From Clostridia bacterium (GTDB lineage: Bacteria; Bacillota; Clostridia; Oscillospirales; CAG-272), in contig JAGBIF010000019.1 in the NCBI GenBank assembly GCA_017935065.1, positions 1-64,000 of the forward strand: DNA of 64,000 nt. The letters run 5' to 3'. The notes under the pieces are model-generated. The model saw nothing but the letters and a program-made list of their open reading frames with translations, had not been told where the DNA came from and ran no database searches. Position numbers and translations under genes: made by a program. Numbering within the stretch: the stretch's first letter is position 1; each line of letters begins with the position of its first letter. Below, one piece after another: positions 33,554 to 43,152 of the stretch.

Positions 33554-35496
33554 CAGTGTATTCTGTCTCCGTTCTTGCAGGACGCGTCAAGGAATACTAC
33601 GCGTACTTCTTCCTCGCCCGAGGCAAGAAGCATACCGAAGGAATCAACACCGCAAAGCTTTGCGGGCTTGAGATTGCAGACGAGGACTACCTTTTTACCG
33701 ATAAGCTCACCCGGTGTATAGAACTTCGCAATTCCCGATACCACCTGGCGCGTCTCAAAGCCGAGATCTACCTTAAGCTTGAGAAGCTTCTTTGCCTTCG
33801 GTACGGGCTCCGCCTCGATAATCTCGGCAACTCTGAGCTCTACCTTGGCAAAATCCTCAATGCCTATCTCTGCCTCACGCTCGGGCTCGGGCGCGGGTGC
33901 GGGCGCGTTCTTCTTTTCCGCCTCAAGGCGCTTTGCCTCAATTTCCTCAAGAAGCTTTTTCTCGTCTACTCTTGCGAAAAGCACAGAGGGCTCACCGAGT
34001 GGCTTGCCTGCCTCAAGATGGCCGAAGGTCTTTGCGGTATCGTAATCTCTCTTATCCGTACCGAGTATTGTGAAGATCCTCTCCGCGGTAGCGGGAATAT
34101 AGGGTGTCAGCGCAACGGCAGCCATTCTTACAACCTCAAGAAGATTATATATTACCGTCGCAAGACGAGGTCTGTCGGCTTCATTCTTGGCAAGCACCCA
34201 GGGGGTGGTTTCATCTATATACTTGTTAGCGCGGCGAAGGGCGGTAAAGATAGCCTCAAGCGAGTCGCTCACGCGGTAATTGCTCATAAGCTCCTTTGCC
34301 TCGGAAATGCCGTCAAGAATTGCGTTGATAAGCTCGGCATCAATAGCTCTTAGATCCTCCGAGGCGGGAACGATACCGCCGAAATACTTGACGGTCATCG
34401 CGTGAGTACGGCTGACAAGATTGCCGAGGTTGTTGGCAAGGTCGTTGTTGTATCTTGTGATAACGTTCTCGTAGGTGATGGTTCCGTCGGAATTGTATGG
34501 CATCTCCGAGAGCGCGTAGTAGCGCACACCGTCAACACCGAAGTACTCGGCAAGCTCATCCGCGTAGATTACATTACCCTTTGACTTGCTCATCTTATCG
34601 GTGCCCGAGTTAAACCAGGGGTGTCCGAATACCTTCTTGGGAAGCGGAAGATCAAGCGCCATAAGGAATATCGGCCAGTAGATGGTATGAAATCTCAAAA
34701 TATCCTTACCGATAATATGAACATCGCAGGGCCAATATTTTTTGAAGCTCTCGCTCTGCTCCTCAAAGCTCTTATCGGGGTCATAGCCGATTGCCGTTAT
34801 ATAGTTGGTGAGCGCGTCAAGCCATACGTAGACCACGTGCTTTTTATCAAAGTCAACGGGTATTCCCCAGCTGAACGAGGTGCGCGACACGCACAGGTCC
34901 TGAAGGCCAGCGTTCAAGAAGTTGTTTATCATCTCGCGCTTACGGCTTTCAGGCTCGATAAAGCCTGGATTTTCCTCAATGTGCTTGCGAAGGCGATCGG
35001 CATACTTTGACATCTTGAAGAAGTAAGCCTCCTCACGCGCCTGCTTTACGGGTGCGCCGCAATCGGGGCATTTGCCGTCCTGAACCTGTGTATTGGTGAA
35101 GAAGGACTCGCAGGGGGTGCAGTACCAGCCCTCGTAATGTCCCTTGTATATATCGCCCTTGTCGAAGAATTTCTTGAAAATCTTTGCGACGGCGCGCTCG
35201 TGATAGTCATCGGTGGTCCTGATGAAGTAATCGTACTTGACATTCATAAGGTCCCAGATGCCCCTTATCTCGCCTGCTACCCTGTCAACGTATTCCTTGG
35301 GTGTGATGCCCGCGGCCTTTGCGTACTCCTCTATTTTCTGTCCGTGCTCGTCGGTGCCCGTGCAGAGGAATACATCCTTGCCCATCTGACGCTGAAATCT
35401 CGCGAAGGCGTCTGCCATTATTATTTCGTAGGTGTTACCGAAATGAGGCTTACGCGAGGCGTAAGCGATAGCGGTAGTAAGATAAAATTTTTCCAT
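33553..35496 (-). CDS. metG: Methionyl-tRNA synthetase
   Basis: 647 residues; AAGGAG site. HFGNTYEI is the HIGH motif, KMSKSKGNVI the KMSKS loop. A single zinc knuckle (CTPCESFF, CPDCGAPV, about residues 125-150) is followed by the anticodon domain, a K/E/P-rich linker (KKNAPAPAPEPEREAE) and a C-terminal EMAPII-type tRNA-binding domain (VELRVAEIIEAEPVPKAKKL). Typical of Bacillus and Clostridium. Co-transcribed with tatD. Confidence 0.96.
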   Translation of the reverse strand: MEKFYLTTAIAYASRKPHFGNTYEIIMADAFARFQRQMGKDVFLCTGTDEHGQKIEEYAKAAGITPKEYVDRVAGEIRGIWDLMNVKYDYFIRTTDDYHERAVAKIFKKFFDKGDIYKGHYEGWYCTPCESFFTNTQVQDGKCPDCGAPVKQAREEAYFFKMSKYADRLRKHIEENPGFIEPESRKREMINNFLNAGLQDLCVSRTSFSWGIPVDFDKKHVVYVWLDALTNYITAIGYDPDKSFEEQSESFKKYWPCDVHIIGKDILRFHTIYWPIFLMALDLPLPKKVFGHPWFNSGTDKMSKSKGNVIYADELAEYFGVDGVRYYALSEMPYNSDGTITYENVITRYNNDLANNLGNLVSRTHAMTVKYFGGIVPASEDLRAIDAELINAILDGISEAKELMSNYRVSDSLEAIFTALRRANKYIDETTPWVLAKNEADRPRLATVIYNLLEVVRMAAVALTPYIPATAERIFTILGTDKRDYDTAKTFGHLEAGKPLGEPSVLFARVDEKKLLEEIEAKRLEAEKKNAPAPAPEPEREAEIGIEDFAKVELRVAEIIEAEPVPKAKKLLKLKVDLGFETRQVVSGIAKFYTPGELIGKKVVLVCNLKPAKLCGVDSFGMLLASGEEEVRVVFLDASCKNGDRIH

Positions 35497-35548
35497 ATTA
35501 CAATCTCCTTCAGCATCTGGTCAGCTTGCTAAAATAATATATGTGCCT

Positions 35549-35577
35549 ATTTTATCACAGTTTTGGAAAGAATTCAA
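35549..35577 (-). promoter_or_regulatory. Sigma-A promoter of metG-tatD
   Basis: TTGAAT (35572-35577) and TAAAAT (35549-35554) on the minus strand, spacer 17 nt. Confidence 0.65.
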
Positions 35578-35628
35578 TATATTTTTAAATTTTTACACAT
35601 ATATTATTATCCGCCGTATGAAAAATGA

Positions 35629-35657
35629 TTGACAAGGCGGCAAAATACTGTTATAAT
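35629..35657 (+). promoter_or_regulatory. Consensus sigma-A promoter of holB-ricT
   Basis: TTGACA (35629-35634) and TATAAT (35652-35657), 17-nt spacer, divergent from metG. Confidence 0.85.
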
Positions 35658-35695
35658 TATTAGGTAAAGCCGTAATTTGTAAGGGGGGTGCTACT

Positions 35696-36730
35696 TTGAT
35701 ATTCCTTGACGGCATCCTCGGCAACGCCGACACAAGACGAAGGCTCGGCGAGGCTATCAGCGCGGGCACTCTGCCTCACGCAATTATGATAAACGGCGCA
35801 CGCGGCTCGGGCAAGCGCACGCTGGCAGACGCTATTGCAATGGCGCTTCTTTGCCGAGAGGGCGGCGAGAGGCTTCCCTGCGGCAGATGCGTTGTGTGCA
35901 GACGAATAAGAGCACACGAGCATACCGATGTAAAATACCTTTCTCAAAAGGCGGGCAAGGCTACGCTCGGTGTTGATGAGGTAAGGATAATCAGAGAGGA
36001 TATGTTCCTCTCACCCTCGGAATCCGACCTGAAGGTCTATATTATCGAAAACGCGGATGCCCTGACACCCCAATCGCAAAACGCACTTCTCAAGGTTCTT
36101 GAGGAACCGCCGCGCGCGGTATATATCATACTTATCGCTCCGTCTCAAGATAAGATACTCTCTACGATAAGAAGCCGTGTGCAGGCAGTAAATATGGAAT
36201 GCTTCGGCACGGGTGAGGTGCTTACGCACTTGAAAAGGCTTACCTCAGGGCACAGCGAGGAAAGGCTCACGCTTGCGGCGCAGGCCTCGGGCGGTGCTAT
36301 CGGTGCGGCGCTTGAAAATCTTGAAGATGAAAAGCAGAACGAAAGACGCGCGCTCGTTGAATGCACGCTCGCCTTCGTGGGCGCGCTTCCTCAGAGAGTT
36401 CCCTTCTCTAAACTATACGGCGCGCTTCTCGACTTCCCCACCGCAAGAGACCAGCTTCGTGCCGCCCTTGAATGTACACTCGTGGCCCTACGCGACCTTA
36501 TCGCGGTAAGGGTGCTCGGCGAGGACGCGGAGCTTCACTTCTTCAAGAGCGAAGGAGATATAAGCCCCGCGCTTAAGACGGTCAGCGCGAGAAGGCTGGT
36601 TTCGGTCACGGATATTTTACTCGGTGCTATAGCAGATATCGACAAATATGTAATTACCTCAACGCTCCTTACCGAAATATCGGTAAGAATTAAAAAACAC
36701 AGTAAGGCAGATAATTTTGCCAAGGATTAG
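35696..36730 (+). CDS. holB: DNA polymerase III subunit delta'
   Basis: 344 residues from a TTG at 35696 with AAGGGGGG upstream. AAA+ clamp-loader fold: P-loop GARGSGKRTL, zinc module CREGGERLPCGRCVVC, the QNALLKVLEEPP sensor region and TIRSR, which corresponds to the SRC arginine-finger segment. A subunit of the beta-clamp loader. Followed by ricT as in many Firmicutes. Confidence 0.92.
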   Translation: MIFLDGILGNADTRRRLGEAISAGTLPHAIMINGARGSGKRTLADAIAMALLCREGGERLPCGRCVVCRRIRAHEHTDVKYLSQKAGKATLGVDEVRIIREDMFLSPSESDLKVYIIENADALTPQSQNALLKVLEEPPRAVYIILIAPSQDKILSTIRSRVQAVNMECFGTGEVLTHLKRLTSGHSEERLTLAAQASGGAIGAALENLEDEKQNERRALVECTLAFVGALPQRVPFSKLYGALLDFPTARDQLRAALECTLVALRDLIAVRVLGEDAELHFFKSEGDISPALKTVSARRLVSVTDILLGAIADIDKYVITSTLLTEISVRIKKHSKADNFAKD

Positions 36731-36747
36731 TTAATAGGAGAATTTGA

Positions 36748-37845
36748 ATGGGCAAGAACAATAAGAAATGGTACCACCGCTACAAGGGGCGCGGTAAGCG
36801 CGGCGATGCCGCCGCAAAGGCGGAGGATACCGAGGTTCAAGGCACCCCCGATGAATTGACAGCCGAGATATCGCCTGATACGGCGACCGACGCGGATGTC
36901 GCCGAGGCCGATACCGCCACTATTTTAAGCGATGATAACGGCATAGCCGTTAATAAGGACGCTGACGATATGCCTGACGTACCTAAGGTTGAGGTCGTGG
37001 GCGTTGCCTTTCGCGAGGCGGGAAAGATATATTATTTCTCCCCAGCAGGTCTTACACCGAGCGTTGGCGAAAAGGTTATCGTTGATACCTCGAGAGGTAC
37101 CGAAATAGGCACTGTCAAGCTTGCGGGCAAGCAGGTGCCCGAGACGGATATTATCCAGCCCCTCAAGTCAATTACAAGAATTGCCACGAAGGATGACCTT
37201 CTGCGTGACGAGAAGAACCGCGAGATGGAGCTTGACGCGGCAATAATATGCAAGAAAAAGATTGCCGAGCATAAGCTTGGAATGAGCCTTGCGGCGGTGG
37301 AATACACCTTTGACAACTCAAAGCTTATATTCTATTTTACCTGCGAATCAAGAGTTGATTTCAGGGAGCTGGTCAAGGACCTTGCCTCTACCTTCAGAAC
37401 GAGGATAGAGCTTCGTCAGATAGGAATACGCGACGAGACGAAAATGATGGGCGGACTTGGCATATGCGGAAGAAAATACTGCTGCGCGGGCTTCCTCACC
37501 GATTTCGTGCAGGTGTCGATAAAGATGGCGAAGGAACAGAACTTTGCCCTTAACAGCACGAAGGCATCGGGTGCTTGCGGAAGGCTTATGTGCTGTCTGC
37601 GCTACGAGCACGAGGTATATGAGGCGGCAATCAAGGTTACTCCCCCGACGGGTACAGTAGTTAAAACACCCGACGGCGAGGGCGTGGTTATTGAGATAAA
37701 GCCGCTTGCAGAGGAAGTGCGCGTAAGGCTCACCGATAAGGAAAAGGACACGGCAAAGGTATACAAGGTCAAGGACCTTAAGATTATAAGAGCGAGGGGC
37801 GCTAAGCACAATGCCGATACAGAGGACGAGGGTGACGGCGAATAA
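36748..37845 (+). CDS. ricT: PSP1/RicT (YaaT) family protein
   Basis: 365 residues; AGGAG site. A low-complexity acidic N-terminus (residues about 20-80) is followed by the PSP1 domain with VVGVAFREAGKIYYFSP, VIVDTSRGTEIG, GGLGICGRKYCCAGF and GACGRLMCCLRYE. The cysteines bind Fe-S clusters in the Bacillus Ric complex, which stimulates RNase Y-dependent mRNA processing and sporulation phosphorelay. Holds a position beside holB, as in Bacillus. Second gene of the operon. Confidence 0.92.
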   Translation: MGKNNKKWYHRYKGRGKRGDAAAKAEDTEVQGTPDELTAEISPDTATDADVAEADTATILSDDNGIAVNKDADDMPDVPKVEVVGVAFREAGKIYYFSPAGLTPSVGEKVIVDTSRGTEIGTVKLAGKQVPETDIIQPLKSITRIATKDDLLRDEKNREMELDAAIICKKKIAEHKLGMSLAAVEYTFDNSKLIFYFTCESRVDFRELVKDLASTFRTRIELRQIGIRDETKMMGGLGICGRKYCCAGFLTDFVQVSIKMAKEQNFALNSTKASGACGRLMCCLRYEHEVYEAAIKVTPPTGTVVKTPDGEGVVIEIKPLAEEVRVRLTDKEKDTAKVYKVKDLKIIRARGAKHNADTEDEGDGE

Positions 37846-37893
37846 GCCCGTATTAAGGGAATACTTTACTTTGATATTTTTTTACAAAACCCC

Positions 37894-37921
37894 TTGATTT
37901 TTTCTTTGAATGTGTTAAAAT
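37894..37921 (+). promoter_or_regulatory. Ferredoxin promoter
   Basis: TTGATT (37894-37899) and TAAAAT (37916-37921), spacer 16 nt, upstream of a strong GGAGG site. Confidence 0.65.
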
Positions 37922-37954
37922 ATATGTAGTCAATAATTATGGAGGTAATCTACG

Positions 37955-38125
37955 ATGGCTTACAAGATTTCTGATGAGTGCATTTCCTGCGGCGCTTGCG
38001 CAGATGCATGCCCCACCGGTTGCATCTCCGAGGGCGACGGCAAGTACGTAATCAACGCTGACGAGTGCGTTAGCTGCGGTTCTTGCGCAGACACTTGCCC
38101 CGTTGGAGCACCCGCCGAGGAGTAA
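37955..38125 (+). CDS. 2[4Fe-4S] ferredoxin
   Basis: 56 residues, ATG at 37955 with GGAGG ten nt upstream. Two clostridial-type cluster motifs: CISCGACADACP and CVSCGSCADTCP, eight cysteines placed as CxxCxxCxxxCP, plus one extra Cys (TGCISEG). Soluble low-potential electron carrier. Stands alone, so its partner enzyme cannot be told. Confidence 0.95.
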   Translation: MAYKISDECISCGACADACPTGCISEGDGKYVINADECVSCGSCADTCPVGAPAEE

Positions 38126-38207
38126 TTTATACATAATCGGTAAAAAAGGACTGCCGCAATAGCTTTTGCGACAGTCCTTCTTCTATAAAAGCTTTCAAGG
38201 ATTAATT

Positions 38208-38987
38208 ATGGATATTAAATTACTTCAGGGCGAAAGACTTGACGCTGTCAACGATAAGCTATCTTTAATACAGCGCACGGGCGGGCTTACCTTTGGAACA
38301 GACGCGCTTTTGCTTGCCGCGTATATCTCACGTCATAAGGGTGTCGGGCTTGAGCTTGGCTCGGGCACGGGAATTATCAGCCTGCTTCTTTTATCAAGAG
38401 AAAAGCTGACGCGTATAACCTGCGCCGAGGTGCAGGAGGCCTATGCCTCGCTTACGAAAAGGAATGCCGAGCTCAACCGTCTTTGCGACCGACTTGAGGT
38501 TATATGCGCCGACGTAAGAGAGCTTCCCCACTCCGAGGATTATGATGCGGTATTTACAAATCCGCCTTATATGAAAACCACAAGCGGGCGCGCAAACTCG
38601 GAGGACGAGAAAAATGCCGCAAGGCACGAGGTGTTCGGTGATATCGGTGATTTTCTTGCCTGCGCAAAAAGGAAGCTGAAATTCGGCGGTGCCTTTTACG
38701 CTGTGTACCGACCCGACCGACTTACCGATCTTATCCTTGCTATGCGGGAAAATAAGATTGAGCCGAAGCGTCTGACTATGGTTTTTGCCTCTGCCGACTG
38801 CGAGCCGTCTATGGTGCTTGTTGAGGGCAGGCGCGGCGGCGGTGTCGGGCTATATACAACTCCCCCGCTTATTCTGTATAAAGACCGTGAGCATAGAGAA
38901 TATTCCGACGGTATGAGGTATATTCTCGAAAACGGCTCATTTCCCGATGTATATTTTAAAAGAGGTTTAAAAAATGCACGACAGTAA
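38208..38987 (+). CDS. tRNA1(Val) adenine-N6 methyltransferase-like protein
   Basis: 259 residues from the ATG at 38208 (CAAGGA site). SAM-binding motif GLELGSGTGIISLLL and the N6-adenine motif TNPPYMK. Matches the YfiC/TrmN6 group that methylates A37 of tRNA-Val. Overlaps rsmI by 14 nt, forming the usual two-gene RNA-modification unit. Confidence 0.88.
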   Translation: MDIKLLQGERLDAVNDKLSLIQRTGGLTFGTDALLLAAYISRHKGVGLELGSGTGIISLLLLSREKLTRITCAEVQEAYASLTKRNAELNRLCDRLEVICADVRELPHSEDYDAVFTNPPYMKTTSGRANSEDEKNAARHEVFGDIGDFLACAKRKLKFGGAFYAVYRPDRLTDLILAMRENKIEPKRLTMVFASADCEPSMVLVEGRRGGGVGLYTTPPLILYKDREHREYSDGMRYILENGSFPDVYFKRGLKNARQ

Positions 38988-39825
38988 AAACAAAACCGAA
39001 AGCCATACTCTGTATCTCGTCGCGACACCCATAGGCAACCTTGCGGATATAACCGAGAGGGCGAAGAAGGTGCTCAGCGAGGTGGATTTCATCGCCTGCG
39101 AGGATACAAGAAATTCGGCAAAGCTCCTTTCGCTTCTGGGCATTAAGGGCGAGCTTGTCAGCTATCACGAGCATAACAGGCACGAAAGCGGACAGCGGAT
39201 AGTGGCAAGGCTTCTCGGCGGTGAGTCCTGCGCGGTGATAACAGATGCGGGAATGCCTGCGATAAGCGACCCAGGTGAGGATATAGTAAGGCTTTGCGCG
39301 GATGCGGGCATCAGAGTATCCGTAATCCCAGGGGCGAGCGCCGCGGTAAGCGCGCTTGCGGTGTCGGGGCTTTCCACATCAAAATTCTGCTTTGAGGGCT
39401 TTCTTCCCTCAAAGTCAACCGAGCGAAGAAAAAGGCTCTCAGAGCTTGCGTGCGAGGTGCGCACCGTAATATATTACGAGGCACCTCACAGACTTAAAAA
39501 AACTCTTGAGGATATGAAGGAAGCATTCGGTGAGGGGCGAAGAATATCTCTATGCCGTGAGCTTACCAAGATAAATGAGGAAGTCATAAGGACTACCCTT
39601 GGCGGTGCTGACGATTATTACAGCGAGCACGAGCCGAGGGGCGAATATGTGCTTGTCGTCGAGGGTGGCTCTGCCGCGTGCGACAATTCCCTGTGCGACC
39701 TCTCCCCCGCCGAGCATGTCGCGCACTATGAGGCGCTCGGTCTTAGGAAAATGGACGCAATAAAGGCCGCGGCCAAGGACCGCGGCGTGGCAAAATCCGA
39801 GCTTTATAAGCTTATAAACGGATAG
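38974..39825 (+). CDS. rsmI: 16S rRNA (cytidine1402-2'-O)-methyltransferase
   Basis: 283 residues. SPOUT-unrelated tetrapyrrole-methylase fold with LYLVATPIGNLADIT at the N-terminus, ITDAGMPAISDPGEDIV and YYEAPHRLKKTL. Full length. AGAGG site; start inside the preceding gene. Confidence 0.94.
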   Translation: MHDSKNKTESHTLYLVATPIGNLADITERAKKVLSEVDFIACEDTRNSAKLLSLLGIKGELVSYHEHNRHESGQRIVARLLGGESCAVITDAGMPAISDPGEDIVRLCADAGIRVSVIPGASAAVSALAVSGLSTSKFCFEGFLPSKSTERRKRLSELACEVRTVIYYEAPHRLKKTLEDMKEAFGEGRRISLCRELTKINEEVIRTTLGGADDYYSEHEPRGEYVLVVEGGSAACDNSLCDLSPAEHVAHYEALGLRKMDAIKAAAKDRGVAKSELYKLING

Positions 39826-39826
39826 G

Positions 39827-40720
39827 CTATATCGGTTTTACGCCCGTAAGGTCAAATTTCGGGGTGAAGCTGCCGTCAGCGCTCTCTCTGTCCTGTACGA
39901 AGGCGTTTTTTATGCCGATGTCGCTTGCATAGTCGCAAAGCTCGGCATACTCGCTGATGCTCACCCGCCTGTTAAGCGGCGGGGTAAGTCCGCTTATGGG
40001 TGTGTACTGGCTCATAATGCTGATAAAGATATTATCACCGTAGCGGGTGTGAAGATACTTCAGAATAAGCTTTGCCTCGGCAACGTGGGCGGGCAGAAGA
40101 AGCACCCTTACAACGACGCCCGAGGTGATAAGCCCATCCTTATCAAGGCATACGGGACCTCGGCTCTCATACATAATATCAATATTCCGCTTCGCTATCT
40201 CGGGCAGGTCCTCCGCATAGGAATATCTGCCCGCGCTTTTTTTCGTGTGATATTTCAGGTCGGGAAGGTAGACATCTATCAGGGGCGAGAGCATTTCCAT
40301 ACACGAGGCGCTCTCATATGATGAGGTATTATAAACAACGGGAATTTCAAGTCCCCTTTTCCTTGCCTCGGTAAGGGCGCCTGCTATACTCGGTACAAAG
40401 TGTGTCGGGGTTACAAGGTTTATATTGTGCGCGCCTCTGCCGTATAGACGAAGCATTATATCGGCAAGCTCCCCCTCGCTTACATATTCACCGAAGCCGC
40501 CGTGAGAGATTTCTCTGTTCTGACAGAATACACAGCCAAGCGAGCAGCCCGAAAAAAAGATAGCACCCGACCCGCGCGTGCCCGATATGATTGGCTCCTC
40601 GTAAAAATGAAGGTCAGCCCTCGCAAGCTTTATTCTGTCACTCATTTTACAAAAGCCAACCTGCCCCGCGGTGCGGTTTACAAGACAGCGCCTTTCGCAA
40701 AGCGTACATTTACTGTATAT
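39827..40720 (-). CDS. COG1313 radical SAM protein; true N-terminus upstream of first ATG
   Basis: The frame from the ATG at 40643-40645 gives 272 residues with the radical SAM motif CSLGCVFCQN. In the same frame the 75 nt upstream encode KCTLCERRC...VGFCK, the conserved N-terminal cysteine cluster of the COG1313 family (MCNLCPRRC type). No ATG, GTG or TTG exists between that cluster and the in-frame stop at 40727-40729. A GAGAGGAG site suits an ATA codon at 40718-40720, so an ATA start, or a recent loss of the start codon, is implied. COG1313 proteins are PflA-like activases of unknown target. Confidence 0.75.
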   Translation of the reverse strand: MYSKCTLCERRCLVNRTAGQVGFCKMSDRIKLARADLHFYEEPIISGTRGSGAIFFSGCSLGCVFCQNREISHGGFGEYVSEGELADIMLRLYGRGAHNINLVTPTHFVPSIAGALTEARKRGLEIPVVYNTSSYESASCMEMLSPLIDVYLPDLKYHTKKSAGRYSYAEDLPEIAKRNIDIMYESRGPVCLDKDGLITSGVVVRVLLLPAHVAEAKLILKYLHTRYGDNIFISIMSQYTPISGLTPPLNRRVSISEYAELCDYASDIGIKNAFVQDRESADGSFTPKFDLTGVKPI

Positions 40721-40761
40721 AGCTACTCACTCCTCTCTTATAGATTAATGAACGGTTATGC

Positions 40762-40790
40762 TTGACAACACGGTATATAAATGATATACT
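40762..40790 (+). promoter_or_regulatory. Promoter of dCMP deaminase gene
   Basis: TTGACA (40762-40767) and TATACT (40785-40790), 17-nt spacer. Confidence 0.75.
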
Positions 40791-40812
40791 AAATAAAAAA
40801 ACGAGGTGCGAT

Positions 40813-41304
40813 ATGACTGGAAAAAGAGAAGGCTATATCAGCTGGGACGAGTATTTTATGGGCGTTGCCCTGCTTGCGGCTCAGCGCTCAAAGGACCCCA
40901 GCACACAGGTCGGCGCGTGTATTGTTGATGAAAACAACCGTATTCTTTCAACAGGCTACAACGGCTTCCCCAAGGGCTGCTCGGATGACGATTTCCCCTG
41001 GAACAGAGACGAAAGTCTCGGTGAGACGAAGTATCAGTTCGTGGTACACGCAGAGCTTAACGCAATACTCAACACGCGAGGCAAGTCGCTCGTCGGCTCA
41101 AGAGTATATGTAGGTCTTTTCCCCTGCAATGAGTGCGCGAAGTCAATCATTCAGGCGGGCATACGCGAGGTAATTTACCTCTCGGACAAGTATGCCGATA
41201 CGCAGTCCACCGTAAACTCAAAGAGAATGCTTGCCGCGGCGGGTGTTAAGCTCACAAAGCTTGAGCCGGCAACCGACGAAATAGTACTCAAATTCAAGCC
41301 TTAA
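40813..41304 (+). CDS. dCMP deaminase family protein
   Basis: 163 residues from the ATG at 40813 (GAGGTG site). Zinc motifs HAELNAI and PCNECAKSI, with the Tyr/Asp-containing region TGYNGFPKGCSDDDFPW of dCMP/ComEB deaminases. Makes dUMP from dCMP for thymidylate synthesis, or is the ComE operon type 2 protein. Convergent with the AlaX-type gene; stops nearly touch. Confidence 0.93.
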   Translation: MTGKREGYISWDEYFMGVALLAAQRSKDPSTQVGACIVDENNRILSTGYNGFPKGCSDDDFPWNRDESLGETKYQFVVHAELNAILNTRGKSLVGSRVYVGLFPCNECAKSIIQAGIREVIYLSDKYADTQSTVNSKRMLAAAGVKLTKLEPATDEIVLKFKP

Positions 41305-42446
41305 GAATTGAAATATTCTATAATTTCAGATATATCCGAGGAAAAGCTACCCTGTGCCATCGGTCCTCTGCCGCCTCCGCGGCCGCCGAGCGCAAGGGTG
41401 GCTTTTTTGCATATTGCCCCGACATCCTCACGCCCAAGCATAACAAAGCCAACGCCTGCCCCCGCGCGGTAGAGCACGACCGCCAGCTCATCTGCTTTTT
41501 CAAGAAGAAGATTAGCACACTCGCGCGCAAGCGAGGCATCGTCGGTGTCGGCAAAAATCACCTGACGCCCACTTTGCGAAAGTGTCGGGATGCCTGCTAA
41601 GAGCCGCGACCTCTCACTCTCGCGAAGAGCAAGCTTAAGCTCCTTGATTTCCTCGTCACGGCGGGCTATTCCGTCGGCAATTTCAAGAATGGGATACGAG
41701 AGAGCAGATGACGCGTTTTGCGCGGTTTTGTAAAGCTTTGTTATAAAATCATAGGCTCTTTTGCCTGCTAACATACATATTCTGCTTCCGCCCTTATAGG
41801 ACTGCTCGCGAAGGATTTTTATAATACCTATCTCGCCCGTTCTCGCAACGTGAGGCGCGCAGCAGGCGCATGAATCAACACCGAGAATAGTCACTATTCT
41901 GACCTGCCCCGCAATCGCCCGCTTTGACCTGTAGTGCGAGCCGATAGCTTCCTCGCAATCGTATATCTCGGCGCTGACGGGAAGATTTTTGTAGATTACG
42001 GCATTTGCCTCCGCCTCTATTTTCATAAGCTCCTCGGCGCTCATTCTGCGCGAGGTGTCAAAGGTCACCTCATATTCACCGAGATGAAAGCCCACGTTGT
42101 CAACACCGTAGCGCTCGTAAAGCAAGCCCGACAAAAGATGCTCCGCCGTATGGCACTGCATCTTCTCAAAGCGGATATCAAAATCAATTTCACCCCTGAC
42201 ACTCTCACCGACAGGGAGCATATTATCGGTCAGGTGGTATATAACGCCCTCTCGCTCGTACACATCAAGCACATTAGCGCCCGCAAGCTTACCCGTATCG
42301 GCAGACTGCCCTGCCTCGCTCGGGAAGAATGCGGTTTTGTCAAGAACGACCTCGTAGCCGCCCTCGACCTCGGCTACAGAGAGAACCCTTGCGCTAAATG
42401 CGCTCAGGTAGGCATCCTTAAAATATAGCTTTTCGGTCTTATTCAC
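41301..42446 (-). CDS. Alanyl-tRNA editing protein (AlaX-like) with DHHA1 domain
   Basis: 381 residues from a GTG at 42444-42446 that overlaps the rluA stop (AAGGAG ten nt upstream). AlaRS-type editing domain: HTAEHLLSG (HxxxH) and CACCAPHVARTGEIG (CxxxH) bind the catalytic zinc. A coiled coil and a DHHA1 domain with GAGVGFVMLGRED and GGRGGGRGPMAQGS close the protein. It hydrolyses Ser- or Gly-tRNA(Ala) and is of the long AlaX-L type. Confidence 0.87.
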   Translation of the reverse strand: MNKTEKLYFKDAYLSAFSARVLSVAEVEGGYEVVLDKTAFFPSEAGQSADTGKLAGANVLDVYEREGVIYHLTDNMLPVGESVRGEIDFDIRFEKMQCHTAEHLLSGLLYERYGVDNVGFHLGEYEVTFDTSRRMSAEELMKIEAEANAVIYKNLPVSAEIYDCEEAIGSHYRSKRAIAGQVRIVTILGVDSCACCAPHVARTGEIGIIKILREQSYKGGSRICMLAGKRAYDFITKLYKTAQNASSALSYPILEIADGIARRDEEIKELKLALRESERSRLLAGIPTLSQSGRQVIFADTDDASLARECANLLLEKADELAVVLYRAGAGVGFVMLGREDVGAICKKATLALGGRGGGRGPMAQGSFSSDISEIIEYFNS

Positions 42447-43125
42447 AGTTTTTAAGCTCCTTTTCAAAAAGTGAGAATGGAAAGGCATCCGTCCTCGGCA
42501 GCAGCTTAAAGTCAAATTCCCTTCCATACAGCGTAAACGATAGGCGGTGCGAGAGTAGCGCAATATTCCGAGCCTGCGCGCATACCCCGCCGTATTTCCT
42601 GTCACCTACAAGCGGATAGCCTCTTGAGGACAGCTGAGCGCGTATCTGGTGGTGTCTGCCTGTGTGAATCACTACCCGCACGAGCGTAGCCTCACGCTCG
42701 GCTATTTTTGAGTAAGCAAGAGGCGCGGCATCAAGCGAAGCCAGCCTTGAGCCCTGTCTTTTAGTCCTTACCGCGTAGGATTTATTGGTAGCGGCGTCCT
42801 TAAAGAGATAGTCGGTATAGGCTCCGCCATCGCAGTGTCCGAAGGCGACGGCAAGATATTCCTTGTGAAGCCTCCCCTCCTGTATCAGAAGATTAAGCTC
42901 GGCACAGGCGGATTTAGTTCTTGCAATCGCCATAAGTCCGCCAACTCCTCGGTCAAGACGGTGTACGGGGTATAGTTCAGCACTCTCGCCCCGTTCCTTA
43001 AGCATTTCTGAAAGCACGGTAAGCACCGAGGCATCGCCCGTCCTATCCTCCTGAGAGGGCATACCGTAGGGCTTGTCTATAACGACTATTGCTTCATCCT
43101 TGTAAATTATCCTGATATTATCCAT
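42439..43125 (-). CDS. RluA family pseudouridine synthase
   Basis: 228 residues. Catalytic motif HRLDRGVGGLM (Asp), YLAVAFG and HTGRHHQIRAQL, in RluA order; no S4 domain, so a short form. Modifies rRNA or tRNA uridines, target unknown. Followed by the AlaX-type gene with an 8-nt overlap. Confidence 0.9.
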   Translation of the reverse strand: MDNIRIIYKDEAIVVIDKPYGMPSQEDRTGDASVLTVLSEMLKERGESAELYPVHRLDRGVGGLMAIARTKSACAELNLLIQEGRLHKEYLAVAFGHCDGGAYTDYLFKDAATNKSYAVRTKRQGSRLASLDAAPLAYSKIAEREATLVRVVIHTGRHHQIRAQLSSRGYPLVGDRKYGGVCAQARNIALLSHRLSFTLYGREFDFKLLPRTDAFPFSLFEKELKNCE

Positions 43126-43152
43126 ACCGCCTATTCCCTATCAAACTTTAAC

